Below, piece by piece: positions 36,165 through 44,655 of a stretch of 64,000 nt of DNA. Location: assembly GCA_030527645.1 (NCBI GenBank), contig JAUNAJ010000001.1, positions 1 through 64,000 on the forward strand, in the 5' to 3' direction. Position 1 is the first letter of the stretch; every line of letters starts with the position of its first letter. This stretch comes from Lachnospiraceae bacterium. GTDB lineage: Bacteria > Bacillota > Clostridia > Lachnospirales > Lachnospiraceae. The notes beneath the pieces are model-generated. The model saw nothing but the letters and a program-made list of their open reading frames with translations. It made no database searches and was not told where the DNA came from. Made by a program: the position numbers and the translations under genes.

Positions 36165-39100
36165 ATGAAAGAGGTGAAAGGATTATACAGACCGGAATTT
36201 GAACATGACAACTGCGGTATCGGTGCAGTAGTCGATATCAAAGGAAAGAAAAGTCATCAGATCGTGGACGATGCATTGAAGATTGTGGAAAACCTGGAGC
36301 ACAGAGCAGGAAAGGATGCAGAGGGAAAGACCGGAGACGGTGTTGGTATCCTGACCCAGATCCCTCACAGATTTTTCAGAAAGACTGCAAGAGAGCTGCA
36401 GATCCCTATCGGAGGAGAGCGGCAGTATGCAGTGGGTATGTTTTTCTTTCCTCAGAATGAGCTGAAGAGAAAACAGGCACAGAAGATGTTCGAGGTAATT
36501 GTAAAAAAAGAGGGTCTGAACTTTCTTGGCTGGAGAAAGGTGGTGACCTATCCCTCTGTGCTTGGTCAGAAGGCAGTGAACAGCATGCCGGAGATCATGC
36601 AGGGCTTTGTAGAGCGCCCCTCCTCTGTCAGGACAGATCTGGAATTTGACCGGATGCTGTACATTGTACGCCGTGTATTTGAACAGAGCAACGACACCAC
36701 CTACGTTCCCTCCCTGTCCTGCAGAACCATTGTATACAAGGGCATGTTCCTGGTGGATCAGCTTCGGACGTTCTTTGCAGATCTGCAGGATCCTCTGTAT
36801 GAATCCGCAATCGCAATGGTGCACTCCCGTTTCTCCACCAATACAAATCCCAGCTGGAAGAGGGCGCATCCCAACCGCCTGCTGGTGCACAACGGTGAGA
36901 TCAACACCATCAAGGGAAATGCAGACAAGATGCTGGCAAGGGAGGAGACCATGTTCAGTGAGGTCTTTTCTGCAGAGGATATGAATAAGATCTTCCCGGT
37001 TGTGGAGACCTCCGGATCGGATTCCTCCATGCTGGATAATACGCTGGAGTTTCTAATGATGGCGGGAATGGACCTTCCGCTGGCAGCCTCCATCCTGATT
37101 CCTGAGCCCTGGTCTCATAACGATACCCTGTCCAAAGAGGTGCGTGATTTCTATCAGTATTATGCCACTATGATGGAGCCCTGGGACGGGCCGGCTTCTA
37201 TTCTGTACTCTGACGGCGATGTAATGGGAGCAATCTTAGACAGAAACGGACTTCGTCCCTCCAGATACTATGTGACGGACGATGACCGCCTGATCCTCAG
37301 CTCTGAGGTGGGGGTTCTTCCGGTGGAGGAACGTCATATCGTGCTGAAGGAGCGTCTGCATCCGGGAAAAATGCTGCTGGTGGATACTGTGAAGGGTACC
37401 GTTACCAACGATGAGGAATTAAAGCAGCAGTATGCAATGGCACAGCCCTACGGTGAGTGGATCGATGGAAATATGGTGACACTTCGATCAGTGAAGGCAC
37501 CGAACCGGAAAACACCGTCCTACAATGAGAGGGAGCTGCACCAGCTTCTGAAATCCTTTGGGTATTCCTATGAAGAATATATAGAAGAGATCAAGGACAT
37601 GGCATTGAACGGTCACGAGATGATCGGTTCCATGGGTGTGGATACGCCCATTGCAGCGCTTTCCAAAACCTATCAGCCATTGTTCAATTATTTTAAACAG
37701 CTCTTTGCACAGGTAACCAACCCGCCCATCGACGCAGCGAGAGAGAAGATCGTGATCTGTACTCCTACCTATGTGGGAAAGAACGGAAACCTGCTGGAGC
37801 AGAAGCCGGAAAACTGCCATGTTCTGAAGATTGAGAATCCGATTCTTTCCGATCTGGATCTGATGAAGATCGCAAGCATGGATAAACCTGGCTTTAAGGT
37901 AGCGAAGGTTCCGATCCTGTATTATAAGAGTACACCGATCCAGAGAGTCATGGATCACCTGTTTATTGAGGTGGACCGTGCCTATAATGAAGGCTGCAAT
38001 ATTCTGATCTTATCTGACCGCGGTGTGGATGAGAATCATGTAGCACTGCCGTCCCTTCTGGCAGTGGCCGCTGTGCACAGACATCTGGTACAGACAAAGC
38101 GCTGTACAGCCATGTCTCTGATTCTGGAATCCGGCGAGCCGAGAGTGGTGCACCATTTTGCAACCCTGCTTGGCTATGGTGCAACGGCAGTGAATCCCTA
38201 CCTTGCTCACAGCGCGATCAAAGAGCTTGTGGATGCAGATCTGCTGGACAAGGATTATTATTCAGCCGTGGATGATTACGATCATGCGATCCTGAACGGA
38301 ATCATTAAGATCTCCTCCAAGATGGGAATCTCCACTGTGAAGTCCTACCAGGGAAGCATGATGTTTGAGGCAATCGGAATTTCTCAGGAGGTGATCGACC
38401 GGTACTTCACAGGAACCATCAGTCCGGTAGGAGGAATTACTCTGCAGGATATTGCGGATGCATCAGACCGGCAGCATTCCAAGGCCTTTGATCCCCTGGG
38501 ACTGGGAGTGGATCTTTCTCTTACGCCGGTTGGAAAACATAAAAGCCGTGCACAGGGTGAGGCACACCGGTATAATCCGCGGACCATTCACATGCTTCAG
38601 AAATCCACCCGGGACGGAAGCTTTGAGGAATTCAAGCAGTATACACAGATGGTGGATCAGGAGGAGACCGGCTACTTAAGAAGTCTTCTGGATTTCAGCT
38701 ATCCGGAGGAGGGCGTGCCGCTGGATGAGGTGGAGAGCGAATATGAGATCGTGAAACGCTTTAAAACAGGTGCCATGTCCTATGGTTCCATTTCGGGAGA
38801 AGCCCATGAGGCTCTGGCGATCGCCATGAACCATCTGCACGGAAAATCCAATTCCGGAGAGGGCGGTGAGTCCGATGAGCGTCTGGAGTCGGCAGGAACG
38901 GATCATGACAGAAGCTCGGCCATCAAGCAGGTGGCTTCCGGACGATTCGGAGTAACCAGCCGGTATCTCGGTTCTGCTAAGGAGCTGCAGATCAAGATGG
39001 CTCAGGGTGCAAAACCGGGAGAGGGCGGACACCTTCCGGCAAAGAAGGTCTATCCCTGGATCGCAAAAACAAGACATTCTACACCGGGAGTATCCCTGAT

Positions 39101-40700
39101 CTCTCCTCCGCCGCACCATGATATTTATTCCATCGAGGATCTTGCACAGCTGATCTACGATCTGAAAAATGCCAATAAATATGCAAGAATATCCGTAAAA
39201 CTGGTTTCTGAGGCCGGTGTGGGAACCATCGCAGCCGGCGTTGCCAAGGCGGGTGCTCAGGTCGTGCTGATCTCCGGCTATGACGGCGGTACCGGTGCTG
39301 CACCTGTCAGCTCCATCCACAATGCAGGACTTCCCTGGGAGCTGGGACTGGCAGAGACCCACCAGACACTGATTCAGAACGGACTGCGCCAGAGAGTAGT
39401 GATCGAGACAGATGGCAAGCTGATGTCCGGCCGTGATGTAGCCATTGCCGCCATGCTGGGTGCAGAGGAATTCGGCTTTGCAACAGGACCTCTTGTTACA
39501 CTTGGCTGCGTTATGATGCGGGTCTGCAATCTGGACACCTGTCCAATGGGTGTAGCAACACAGAATCCGGAGCTGAGAAAGCGATTCATCGGCAAGCCGG
39601 AGTATGTGGAGAATTTCATGCTGTTTATTGCAAGGGAGCTTCGGGAATATATGGCGAAGCTTGGTGTCCGTACCCTGAATGAGCTGGTTGGCCGCACCGA
39701 TCTGCTGAAGATGAAGGAGAACCTTTCCGGTACAGCAGCTAAGATGGATCTTGCAGGAATTCTTGCTGCAACTCCTGATGAGCAGTGTACCTTTGATCCG
39801 GCACATGTCTATGATTTTAAGCTGCAGAATACACTGGATGAAAAGCAGCTGCTGAAGAATCCGGCTGTAATGAAAGCTGTGGCAGACGGTACACCTGTAT
39901 CTGTGGAAGTAAAGGTGGAGAACACAGACCGTACCTTCGGAACACTTCTCGGTGCTGAGATTACAAGAGCACACCATGAGGGCCTTCCGGAGGATACGAT
40001 CACCGTAAACTGCGCCGGTGCAGCGGGACAGAGCTTCGGCGCCTTTATCCCCTCAGGTCTGACCATTTCCCTGACCGGTGATGCCAACGACTATTTCGGA
40101 AAAGGCCTGTCCGGCGGAAAGATGATTCTGAAGGCTCCTGCGGATGCAGGCTATGCTGCAGAGGATAACATCATCGTGGGCAATGTTGCTCTGTATGGTG
40201 CAACAAGCGGCTCCTGCTACATATCAGGAAAAGCCGGAGAACGGTTCTGTGTCAGGAACTCCGGTGCTTCCGCTGTTGTGGAAGGCGTAGGAGAGCACGG
40301 CTGTGAATATATGACCGGAGGCAGGGCAGTGATCCTGGGACCGGTGGGCAAGAACTTTGCGGCAGGAATGTCCGGAGGCATTGCCTATGTTTACGATGAG
40401 AACAGCAGTCTGTACAGGAATCTGAACAGGGAACTGGTGCTGATGGAAAAGGTGGAGAATAAGGCAGACCGTATGGAGCTGAGGACTCTTCTTGAAAACC
40501 ATGCAGCATACACCGGATCTGAAAAGGCGAAGAAGATCCTTGCAGATTATGACCGGGAGCTTCTGAAATTTAAGAAGATCATCCCTGCAGATTACAAGAA
40601 GCTGATCACAGTGACGGCACTGTATGAGGAGCAGGGAATGAGCCGTGAACAGGCGCAGATTGAGGCATTTTACGCTTCTACAGAACAGGATGCAGAGTAA
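36165..40700 (+). CDS. gltB: Glutamate synthase, large (alpha) subunit
   Basis: A 1511-residue GOGAT large subunit: glutamine plus 2-oxoglutarate gives two glutamate. The N-terminal Ntn glutaminase becomes active at Cys17 after propeptide removal (EHDNCGIGAVVDIKG). The FMN synthase domain has GEGGESDERLESAGTDHDRS, KPGEGGHLPAKKV, ISGYDGGTGAAP and the 3Fe-4S cysteines in CVMMRVCNLDTCPMG; the C-terminal beta-helix GXGXG region has MTGGRAVILGPVGKNFAAGMSGG. RBS AAAGGAGG. Its partner gltD starts 12 bases downstream. Confidence 0.97.
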   Translation: MKEVKGLYRPEFEHDNCGIGAVVDIKGKKSHQIVDDALKIVENLEHRAGKDAEGKTGDGVGILTQIPHRFFRKTARELQIPIGGERQYAVGMFFFPQNELKRKQAQKMFEVIVKKEGLNFLGWRKVVTYPSVLGQKAVNSMPEIMQGFVERPSSVRTDLEFDRMLYIVRRVFEQSNDTTYVPSLSCRTIVYKGMFLVDQLRTFFADLQDPLYESAIAMVHSRFSTNTNPSWKRAHPNRLLVHNGEINTIKGNADKMLAREETMFSEVFSAEDMNKIFPVVETSGSDSSMLDNTLEFLMMAGMDLPLAASILIPEPWSHNDTLSKEVRDFYQYYATMMEPWDGPASILYSDGDVMGAILDRNGLRPSRYYVTDDDRLILSSEVGVLPVEERHIVLKERLHPGKMLLVDTVKGTVTNDEELKQQYAMAQPYGEWIDGNMVTLRSVKAPNRKTPSYNERELHQLLKSFGYSYEEYIEEIKDMALNGHEMIGSMGVDTPIAALSKTYQPLFNYFKQLFAQVTNPPIDAAREKIVICTPTYVGKNGNLLEQKPENCHVLKIENPILSDLDLMKIASMDKPGFKVAKVPILYYKSTPIQRVMDHLFIEVDRAYNEGCNILILSDRGVDENHVALPSLLAVAAVHRHLVQTKRCTAMSLILESGEPRVVHHFATLLGYGATAVNPYLAHSAIKELVDADLLDKDYYSAVDDYDHAILNGIIKISSKMGISTVKSYQGSMMFEAIGISQEVIDRYFTGTISPVGGITLQDIADASDRQHSKAFDPLGLGVDLSLTPVGKHKSRAQGEAHRYNPRTIHMLQKSTRDGSFEEFKQYTQMVDQEETGYLRSLLDFSYPEEGVPLDEVESEYEIVKRFKTGAMSYGSISGEAHEALAIAMNHLHGKSNSGEGGESDERLESAGTDHDRSSAIKQVASGRFGVTSRYLGSAKELQIKMAQGAKPGEGGHLPAKKVYPWIAKTRHSTPGVSLISPPPHHDIYSIEDLAQLIYDLKNANKYARISVKLVSEAGVGTIAAGVAKAGAQVVLISGYDGGTGAAPVSSIHNAGLPWELGLAETHQTLIQNGLRQRVVIETDGKLMSGRDVAIAAMLGAEEFGFATGPLVTLGCVMMRVCNLDTCPMGVATQNPELRKRFIGKPEYVENFMLFIARELREYMAKLGVRTLNELVGRTDLLKMKENLSGTAAKMDLAGILAATPDEQCTFDPAHVYDFKLQNTLDEKQLLKNPAVMKAVADGTPVSVEVKVENTDRTFGTLLGAEITRAHHEGLPEDTITVNCAGAAGQSFGAFIPSGLTISLTGDANDYFGKGLSGGKMILKAPADAGYAAEDNIIVGNVALYGATSGSCYISGKAGERFCVRNSGASAVVEGVGEHGCEYMTGGRAVILGPVGKNFAAGMSGGIAYVYDENSSLYRNLNRELVLMEKVENKADRMELRTLLENHAAYTGSEKAKKILADYDRELLKFKKIIPADYKKLITVTALYEEQGMSREQAQIEAFYASTEQDAE

Positions 40701-40712
40701 GGAGGGACTGTC

Positions 40713-42221
40713 ATGGGAAAACCAACCGGATTTTTGGAATATGAACGCAGGGACGGTGCAGTGGTGCCCCCGCAGGATCGAGTAAAGAATTTCAGCGAAT
40801 TTCATAAGGCATTGACACCGGAGGATCAGCAGATCCAGGGAGGCCGCTGTATGGCATGCGGCGTTCCCTTCTGCCAGGCAGGAGCAATGATCGCCGGCAT
40901 GGCATCGGGCTGTCCGCTGCATAATCTGGTGCCGGAGACCAATGATCTTGTATACCACGGGAATTATGAGATGGCCTACCGCCGTCTCAGCATTACCCAC
41001 GGTCTGCCGGAGTTTACATCCAGGGTGTGCCCTGCTCTCTGTGAGCATGCCTGTACCTGCGGACTGAATACAGATCCTGTGTCTACGAAGGAAAATGAGC
41101 GGGCCATCATCGAGTATGCCTATGCCAATGGACTGGTGGAGGAAAAGGAGCCTGAAGTTCGTACAGGAAAGACTGTTGCTGTCATCGGCAGCGGTCCGTC
41201 CGGACTCTCCACCGCACAGATGCTGAACCGCCGCGGCCATAAGGTCACAGTGTTTGAGCGGTTTGACAGAGTGGGAGGACTGCTTCGATATGGAATTCCC
41301 AATATGAAGCTGGACAAACGGCTCATTGACAGAAGAGTGTCTCTGATGGAAAAGGCGGGCATTGAGTTCCGATGCAATGTGAATGTAGGAAAGGATATCA
41401 CAGGCGAAGAGCTGCTGAAGGAATTTGACCGGGTGGTTCTCTGCTGCGGAGCGTCCAATCCAAGAGATCTGAATGCCCCCGGAAGGGATGCAAAGGGAAT
41501 TTATTTTGCAGTAGAATTTCTTCGAGAGGTCAGCAAAAAACTGATGGATCTGCAGTACGATGCGGATGCACTGATTCAGTCGAAGGATTTCAGCTTCCGC
41601 TCTCTGAAGGGAAAGCATGTCATCGTAGTCGGAGGAGGTGATACCGGCAACGATTGTGTGGGAACCAGCATTCGTCTGGGTGCTGCCTCCGTGATCCAGC
41701 TGGAGATGATGCCGAAGCCCGCTGAGACAAGAGCTCCCGGCAACCCGTGGCCGGAATGGCCGAGGATCCTCAAAACCGATTACGGCCAGGAGGAGGCGAT
41801 CTGGAAGTTCGGATCAGATCCGAGAATTTATCAGACGACCATTAAGGAATTTAACAAAGACAAAAAGGGAGCTCTGAAAAGCGTAACTGTTGTGGATCTG
41901 AAGTCTGTCAGGGATGAGAAGACCGGACGCTTCAATATGGTTCCTGTAGAGGGAACAGAGAAGGAGCTGAAGGCGGATCTTGTACTGATTGCTGCAGGTT
42001 TTCTTGGATCAGAGGGTTATGTACGGGAAACTTTTGGTGTAGAATGTAATGGCAGGACAAATGTAAAGACAGAGGAAGGCGGATACGCATCCAGCAAAGA
42101 GCGTGTTTTTACTGCAGGTGATATGCACAGAGGGCAGTCTCTTGTTGTATGGGCTATTGCGGAAGGCCGTCAGGCAGCCAGAGCAGTAGATGAATCCCTT
42201 ATGGGATATTCCAACCTCTGA
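40713..42221 (+). CDS. gltD: Glutamate synthase, small (beta) subunit
   Basis: A 502-residue NAD(P)H-oxidizing flavoprotein that passes electrons to GltB. N-terminal cysteines CMACGVPFCQAG, SGCPLHNLVPE and CPALCEHACTCG bind two 4Fe-4S clusters. The FAD site is KTVAVIGSGPSGLSTAQML, and the NADPH site KHVIVVGGGDTGNDC. RBS AAGGAGGG. Confidence 0.97.
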   Translation: MGKPTGFLEYERRDGAVVPPQDRVKNFSEFHKALTPEDQQIQGGRCMACGVPFCQAGAMIAGMASGCPLHNLVPETNDLVYHGNYEMAYRRLSITHGLPEFTSRVCPALCEHACTCGLNTDPVSTKENERAIIEYAYANGLVEEKEPEVRTGKTVAVIGSGPSGLSTAQMLNRRGHKVTVFERFDRVGGLLRYGIPNMKLDKRLIDRRVSLMEKAGIEFRCNVNVGKDITGEELLKEFDRVVLCCGASNPRDLNAPGRDAKGIYFAVEFLREVSKKLMDLQYDADALIQSKDFSFRSLKGKHVIVVGGGDTGNDCVGTSIRLGAASVIQLEMMPKPAETRAPGNPWPEWPRILKTDYGQEEAIWKFGSDPRIYQTTIKEFNKDKKGALKSVTVVDLKSVRDEKTGRFNMVPVEGTEKELKADLVLIAAGFLGSEGYVRETFGVECNGRTNVKTEEGGYASSKERVFTAGDMHRGQSLVVWAIAEGRQAARAVDESLMGYSNL

Positions 42222-42254
42222 ACAGTTACGAGATCATGACAGAAAAATAATAAC

Positions 42255-42282
42255 CTGCTCCGGGATAATTGTTCCGGAGCAG
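42255..42282 (+). promoter_or_regulatory. Hairpin between gltD and glnA
   Basis: CTGCTCCGG (42255-42263) pairs with CCGGAGCAG (42274-42282), nine bases before the glnA ribosome site. There is no T run and no six-base A/G loop, so it does not match the ANTAR-type leaders. It may stabilise or process the gltBD-glnA message. Confidence 0.5.
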
Positions 42283-42304
42283 TGTTGTGTGGAGGTATTA
42301 TCAT

Positions 42305-43600
42305 ATGACACAGACAGACATCTATAATCTGATTGAGGACGAGGGCGTTGAGTTCATTCGTCTTCAGTTTACGGATATCTTTGGAACATTGAAAAATTTT
42401 GCCGTAACACCGGGACAGCTGGATCAGGTATTCCGGGCAAAGTGTTCCTTTGAGGGTTCGGCTGTTTATGGAGAAAAATACGAGGTGGAGGACAAGCTGT
42501 TTGTCCGTCCGGAGCTGGACAGCTTTACGATTCTTCCCTGGCGTCCCCAGCAGGCCAAGGTGGCGAAGATGGTCTGTGATGTGTGCAATGAAGACGGCTC
42601 CCTGTTTACAGGCAGCTCCCGTTATGTGCTGAAGCAGGTGTTGCATGCGCAGGAGGAAAAAGGATATTCCTTCCTGGTGGATCCGGAAAATGAATTCTTT
42701 CTGTTCCATACCGATGAAAACGGACTTCCCACGACAACCAGTCATGAGAAGGCCGGTTATCTGGATGTGGGGCCCATGGATTTCGGTGAAAATGCCAGAA
42801 GAGAGATTGTTCTGACACTGGAGGATATGGGGTTTGAGGTAGAGTCCTCTCATCATGAGTCCGGCCCGGCACAGCACGAGATCGATTTTAAAGAGGCAGA
42901 TGCCTTATCTACCGCAGACGCAATTCAGACCTTTCGTTTTGCCGTGCGCTCCATTGCAAAGCGTTTCGGGCTCTATGCAACCTTTATGCCGAAGCCGAAA
43001 AGTGAGGACCCGGGATCCGGCATGCACCTGAATATCACCCTCATGAAGGATGGCCGCAATCAGTTCTTCCGACACGGGGAAAAACAGGTCAGTCCGGAGG
43101 CATACTGGTTTATCGGTGGAATTCTCCGGCACGGAAAAGCACTTTCCGCCCTGGCAAATCCAACGGTCAATTCCTACAAACGCCTGCTGGCGGGATTTCA
43201 GGCACCGGACCGCCTTGTGTGGGCTTCGAAGGGAGAGAGGGCTTTTGTCAAGCTGAAGACCTATCCGGACGATGCCAAGGTGGAGCTGCGGTTCCCCGAT
43301 GGCTCCGCAAATCCGTATCTTGTACTGGCTGCCTGCATTGCTGCCGGTATGGACGGGATTGAAAAGCAGATGGATCCCGGTGAGGATGCTTCTGTGAATA
43401 AGGTTCTTTATCAGACTGCCGAGCCGGTGGCCAATAACCTCCGGGAGGCTGTGCTTGCGCTGGAGCAGGACGAGGTGCTGAAGGCTGTACTCGGAGAGGA
43501 ACTGACTTCGATCATTGCTGAAATAAAATACAAAGAATGGGAAGAGTTTATGAGCAGTGTTTCTCAATGGGAGCTGGACAGATATCTGATTCGAACTTGA
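42305..43600 (+). CDS. glnA: Type I glutamine synthetase
   Basis: A 431-residue GSI. It has FIRLQFTDIFGTLKNFAV, FLVDPENEFFLF, HHESGPAQHEIDFKEADAL, GSGMHLNITL, NPTVNSYKRLLAGFQAP and VELRFPDGSANPYL. ATG 42305 follows GGAGGT at normal distance; the frame is open from 42269. It is transcribed with the ANTAR regulator 12 bases downstream, so glutamine synthetase and the antiterminator are made together. Confidence 0.96.
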   Translation: MTQTDIYNLIEDEGVEFIRLQFTDIFGTLKNFAVTPGQLDQVFRAKCSFEGSAVYGEKYEVEDKLFVRPELDSFTILPWRPQQAKVAKMVCDVCNEDGSLFTGSSRYVLKQVLHAQEEKGYSFLVDPENEFFLFHTDENGLPTTTSHEKAGYLDVGPMDFGENARREIVLTLEDMGFEVESSHHESGPAQHEIDFKEADALSTADAIQTFRFAVRSIAKRFGLYATFMPKPKSEDPGSGMHLNITLMKDGRNQFFRHGEKQVSPEAYWFIGGILRHGKALSALANPTVNSYKRLLAGFQAPDRLVWASKGERAFVKLKTYPDDAKVELRFPDGSANPYLVLAACIAAGMDGIEKQMDPGEDASVNKVLYQTAEPVANNLREAVLALEQDEVLKAVLGEELTSIIAEIKYKEWEEFMSSVSQWELDRYLIRT

Positions 43601-43612
43601 CAGGAGGTTCCT

Positions 43613-44146
43613 ATGAGCTACATTGTAATAGCAATGCCACGCCGGGAGGATGCTCTGCGGCTGAGGCAGATCATCACCCGAACCGGTCTGTGGGAGGAGA
43701 TCGTTACCTGTTCCCTGGGAAATGAAGTGATACAGGCAGCAGAGGAGAAGGATGTGAGCCTGGTCATTACGGTACGAAAATTAAAGGATATGGAGGTTGA
43801 GGAGCTGGCCTCCTGTCTCCCTTCCCGGATTCCCATGATCCTGATGATGAAGGATCCGGAGAGCATGTCCTTTTCAACCGGTATTGTTCCCCTGGAGCTC
43901 CCCTTCCGTACAGAGAAGCTGATCCTTCTTCTGAGAAAGCTGCTGCCGGATTCCAGACCCGCAAGGCAGTCCAGAAAACCAAGACGCTCTCCCGGGGAGC
44001 AGAAGATCATTGACGATGCAAAGGCACTTCTGATGGAGAAGAAGGATCTTTCCGAGCCGGATGCATTTCGATATATTCAGAAAAACAGCATGGACACAGG
44101 CAGAACCATGGTGGAAGCTGCGCATATGATCCTGCTGCTGGGGTAA
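43613..44146 (+). CDS. ANTAR-domain antitermination regulator with pseudo-receiver (NitR-like)
   Basis: A 177-residue response-regulator-like protein. The first 115 residues have a receiver-like fold, but the acidic pair is missing (VIAMPRRED) and the phospho-acceptor position in SLVITVRKL is not Asp, so it is probably not phosphorylated. The C-terminal ANTAR domain is clear: DDAKALLMEKKDLSEPDAFRYIQKNSMDTGRTMVEAAHMILLL, a three-helix RNA-binding unit. An ANTAR protein beside glnA is known in Clostridium (NitR). Its targets are most likely the A1/G4 hexaloop hairpins upstream of glnN, amt, purF and pyrG in this cluster. The signal could be GlnA itself (inference). Confidence 0.9.
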   Translation: MSYIVIAMPRREDALRLRQIITRTGLWEEIVTCSLGNEVIQAAEEKDVSLVITVRKLKDMEVEELASCLPSRIPMILMMKDPESMSFSTGIVPLELPFRTEKLILLLRKLLPDSRPARQSRKPRRSPGEQKIIDDAKALLMEKKDLSEPDAFRYIQKNSMDTGRTMVEAAHMILLLG

Positions 44147-44236
44147 GGACCGCTGCAGAATGAATGAAAATCAGTTATAGTTTTGCGAGAAAAATCAGCA
44201 ATAAGCACAAAAATAGTTTGGTGTCCCAAAAACAGA

Positions 44237-44265
44237 TTGAAAAAACAGACAGGATTCCGTATCAT
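44237..44265 (+). promoter_or_regulatory. Promoter of the HPr-like gene
   Basis: TTGAAA (44237-44242), 17-base spacer, TATCAT (44260-44265). It separates this gene from the glnA-ANTAR unit. Confidence 0.65.
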
Positions 44266-44299
44266 TACAGATACTGTAACTATTTTGGAGAGGAAAACT

Positions 44300-44548
44300 A
44301 TGACACAGAAAACAATTACCATTCGGAAAGCGGAGAAAAACTCCAAGCCCATCGCAATGCTTGTACAGACTGCCTGTATGTTCAGCAGCAATATTGTGAT
44401 TGGGAGCGGAAGTAAGACCATCAATGCGAAAAGCCTTATGGCGGTGATGGCACTTGGACTTCAGAGCGGTGATACGATCGTTGTCACAGCAGACGGCATG
44501 GATGAAGAGGAGGCCTGTGAGAAGGTACACGAATATCTCACTGCCTGA
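44300..44548 (+). CDS. HPr-family protein lacking the catalytic histidine (Crh-like)
   Basis: An 82-residue HPr paralogue. The fold signatures LVQTACMFSSNIVIGSGSKTINAKSLMAVMALGLQSGD and a final ADGMDEEEACEKVHEYL are intact. In HPr the segment would be GLHARPA with His15; here it reads KNSKPIA, so the phospho-accepting position is Asn14. The regulatory serine (Ser46 of HPr) is kept as Ser45 in NAKSLM. This is the pattern of Crh, a protein phosphorylated only by HPr kinase and used as a CcpA partner or flux sensor. It therefore cannot carry phosphate in the PTS. RBS GGAGAGGA precedes ATG 44300. Confidence 0.88.
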   Translation: MTQKTITIRKAEKNSKPIAMLVQTACMFSSNIVIGSGSKTINAKSLMAVMALGLQSGDTIVVTADGMDEEEACEKVHEYLTA

Positions 44549-44579
44549 TCGGAACGGAATACAACGAATGCCAAAGAGG

Positions 44580-44610
44580 TACCGGAGTTTTACAGCTCCG
44601 GTATTTTTTT
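44580..44610 (+). terminator. Intrinsic terminator after the HPr-like gene
   Basis: TACCGGAG (44580-44587) pairs with CTCCGGTA (44596-44603), followed by seven T. Confidence 0.9.
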
Positions 44611-44611
44611 G

Positions 44612-44630
44612 CGCGAACAACGAGCCATTC
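44612..44630 (+). repeat. Short dispersed repeat (copy 2; copy 1 at 30815-30833)
   Basis: CGCGAACAACGAGCCATTC here and CGCGAACAGCGAGTCATTC at 30815-30833 agree at 17 of 19 positions. Both start within about a dozen bases of a terminator T run and precede a membrane-transport gene. Function unknown. Confidence 0.6.
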
Positions 44631-44655
44631 ATATTTTAAGGGGGATCATAAGCGT

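Noticed and set aside
42255..42282. A sixth ANTAR-type hairpin before glnA
   Set aside because: The loop is not a six-base A1/G4 loop and there is no competing T-tailed terminator; glnA is more likely on the gltBD transcript.
44183..44299. A longer N-terminal extension of the HPr-like protein
   Set aside because: The upstream codons overlap the promoter, and the ribosome site fits ATG 44300, which gives the normal HPr length.
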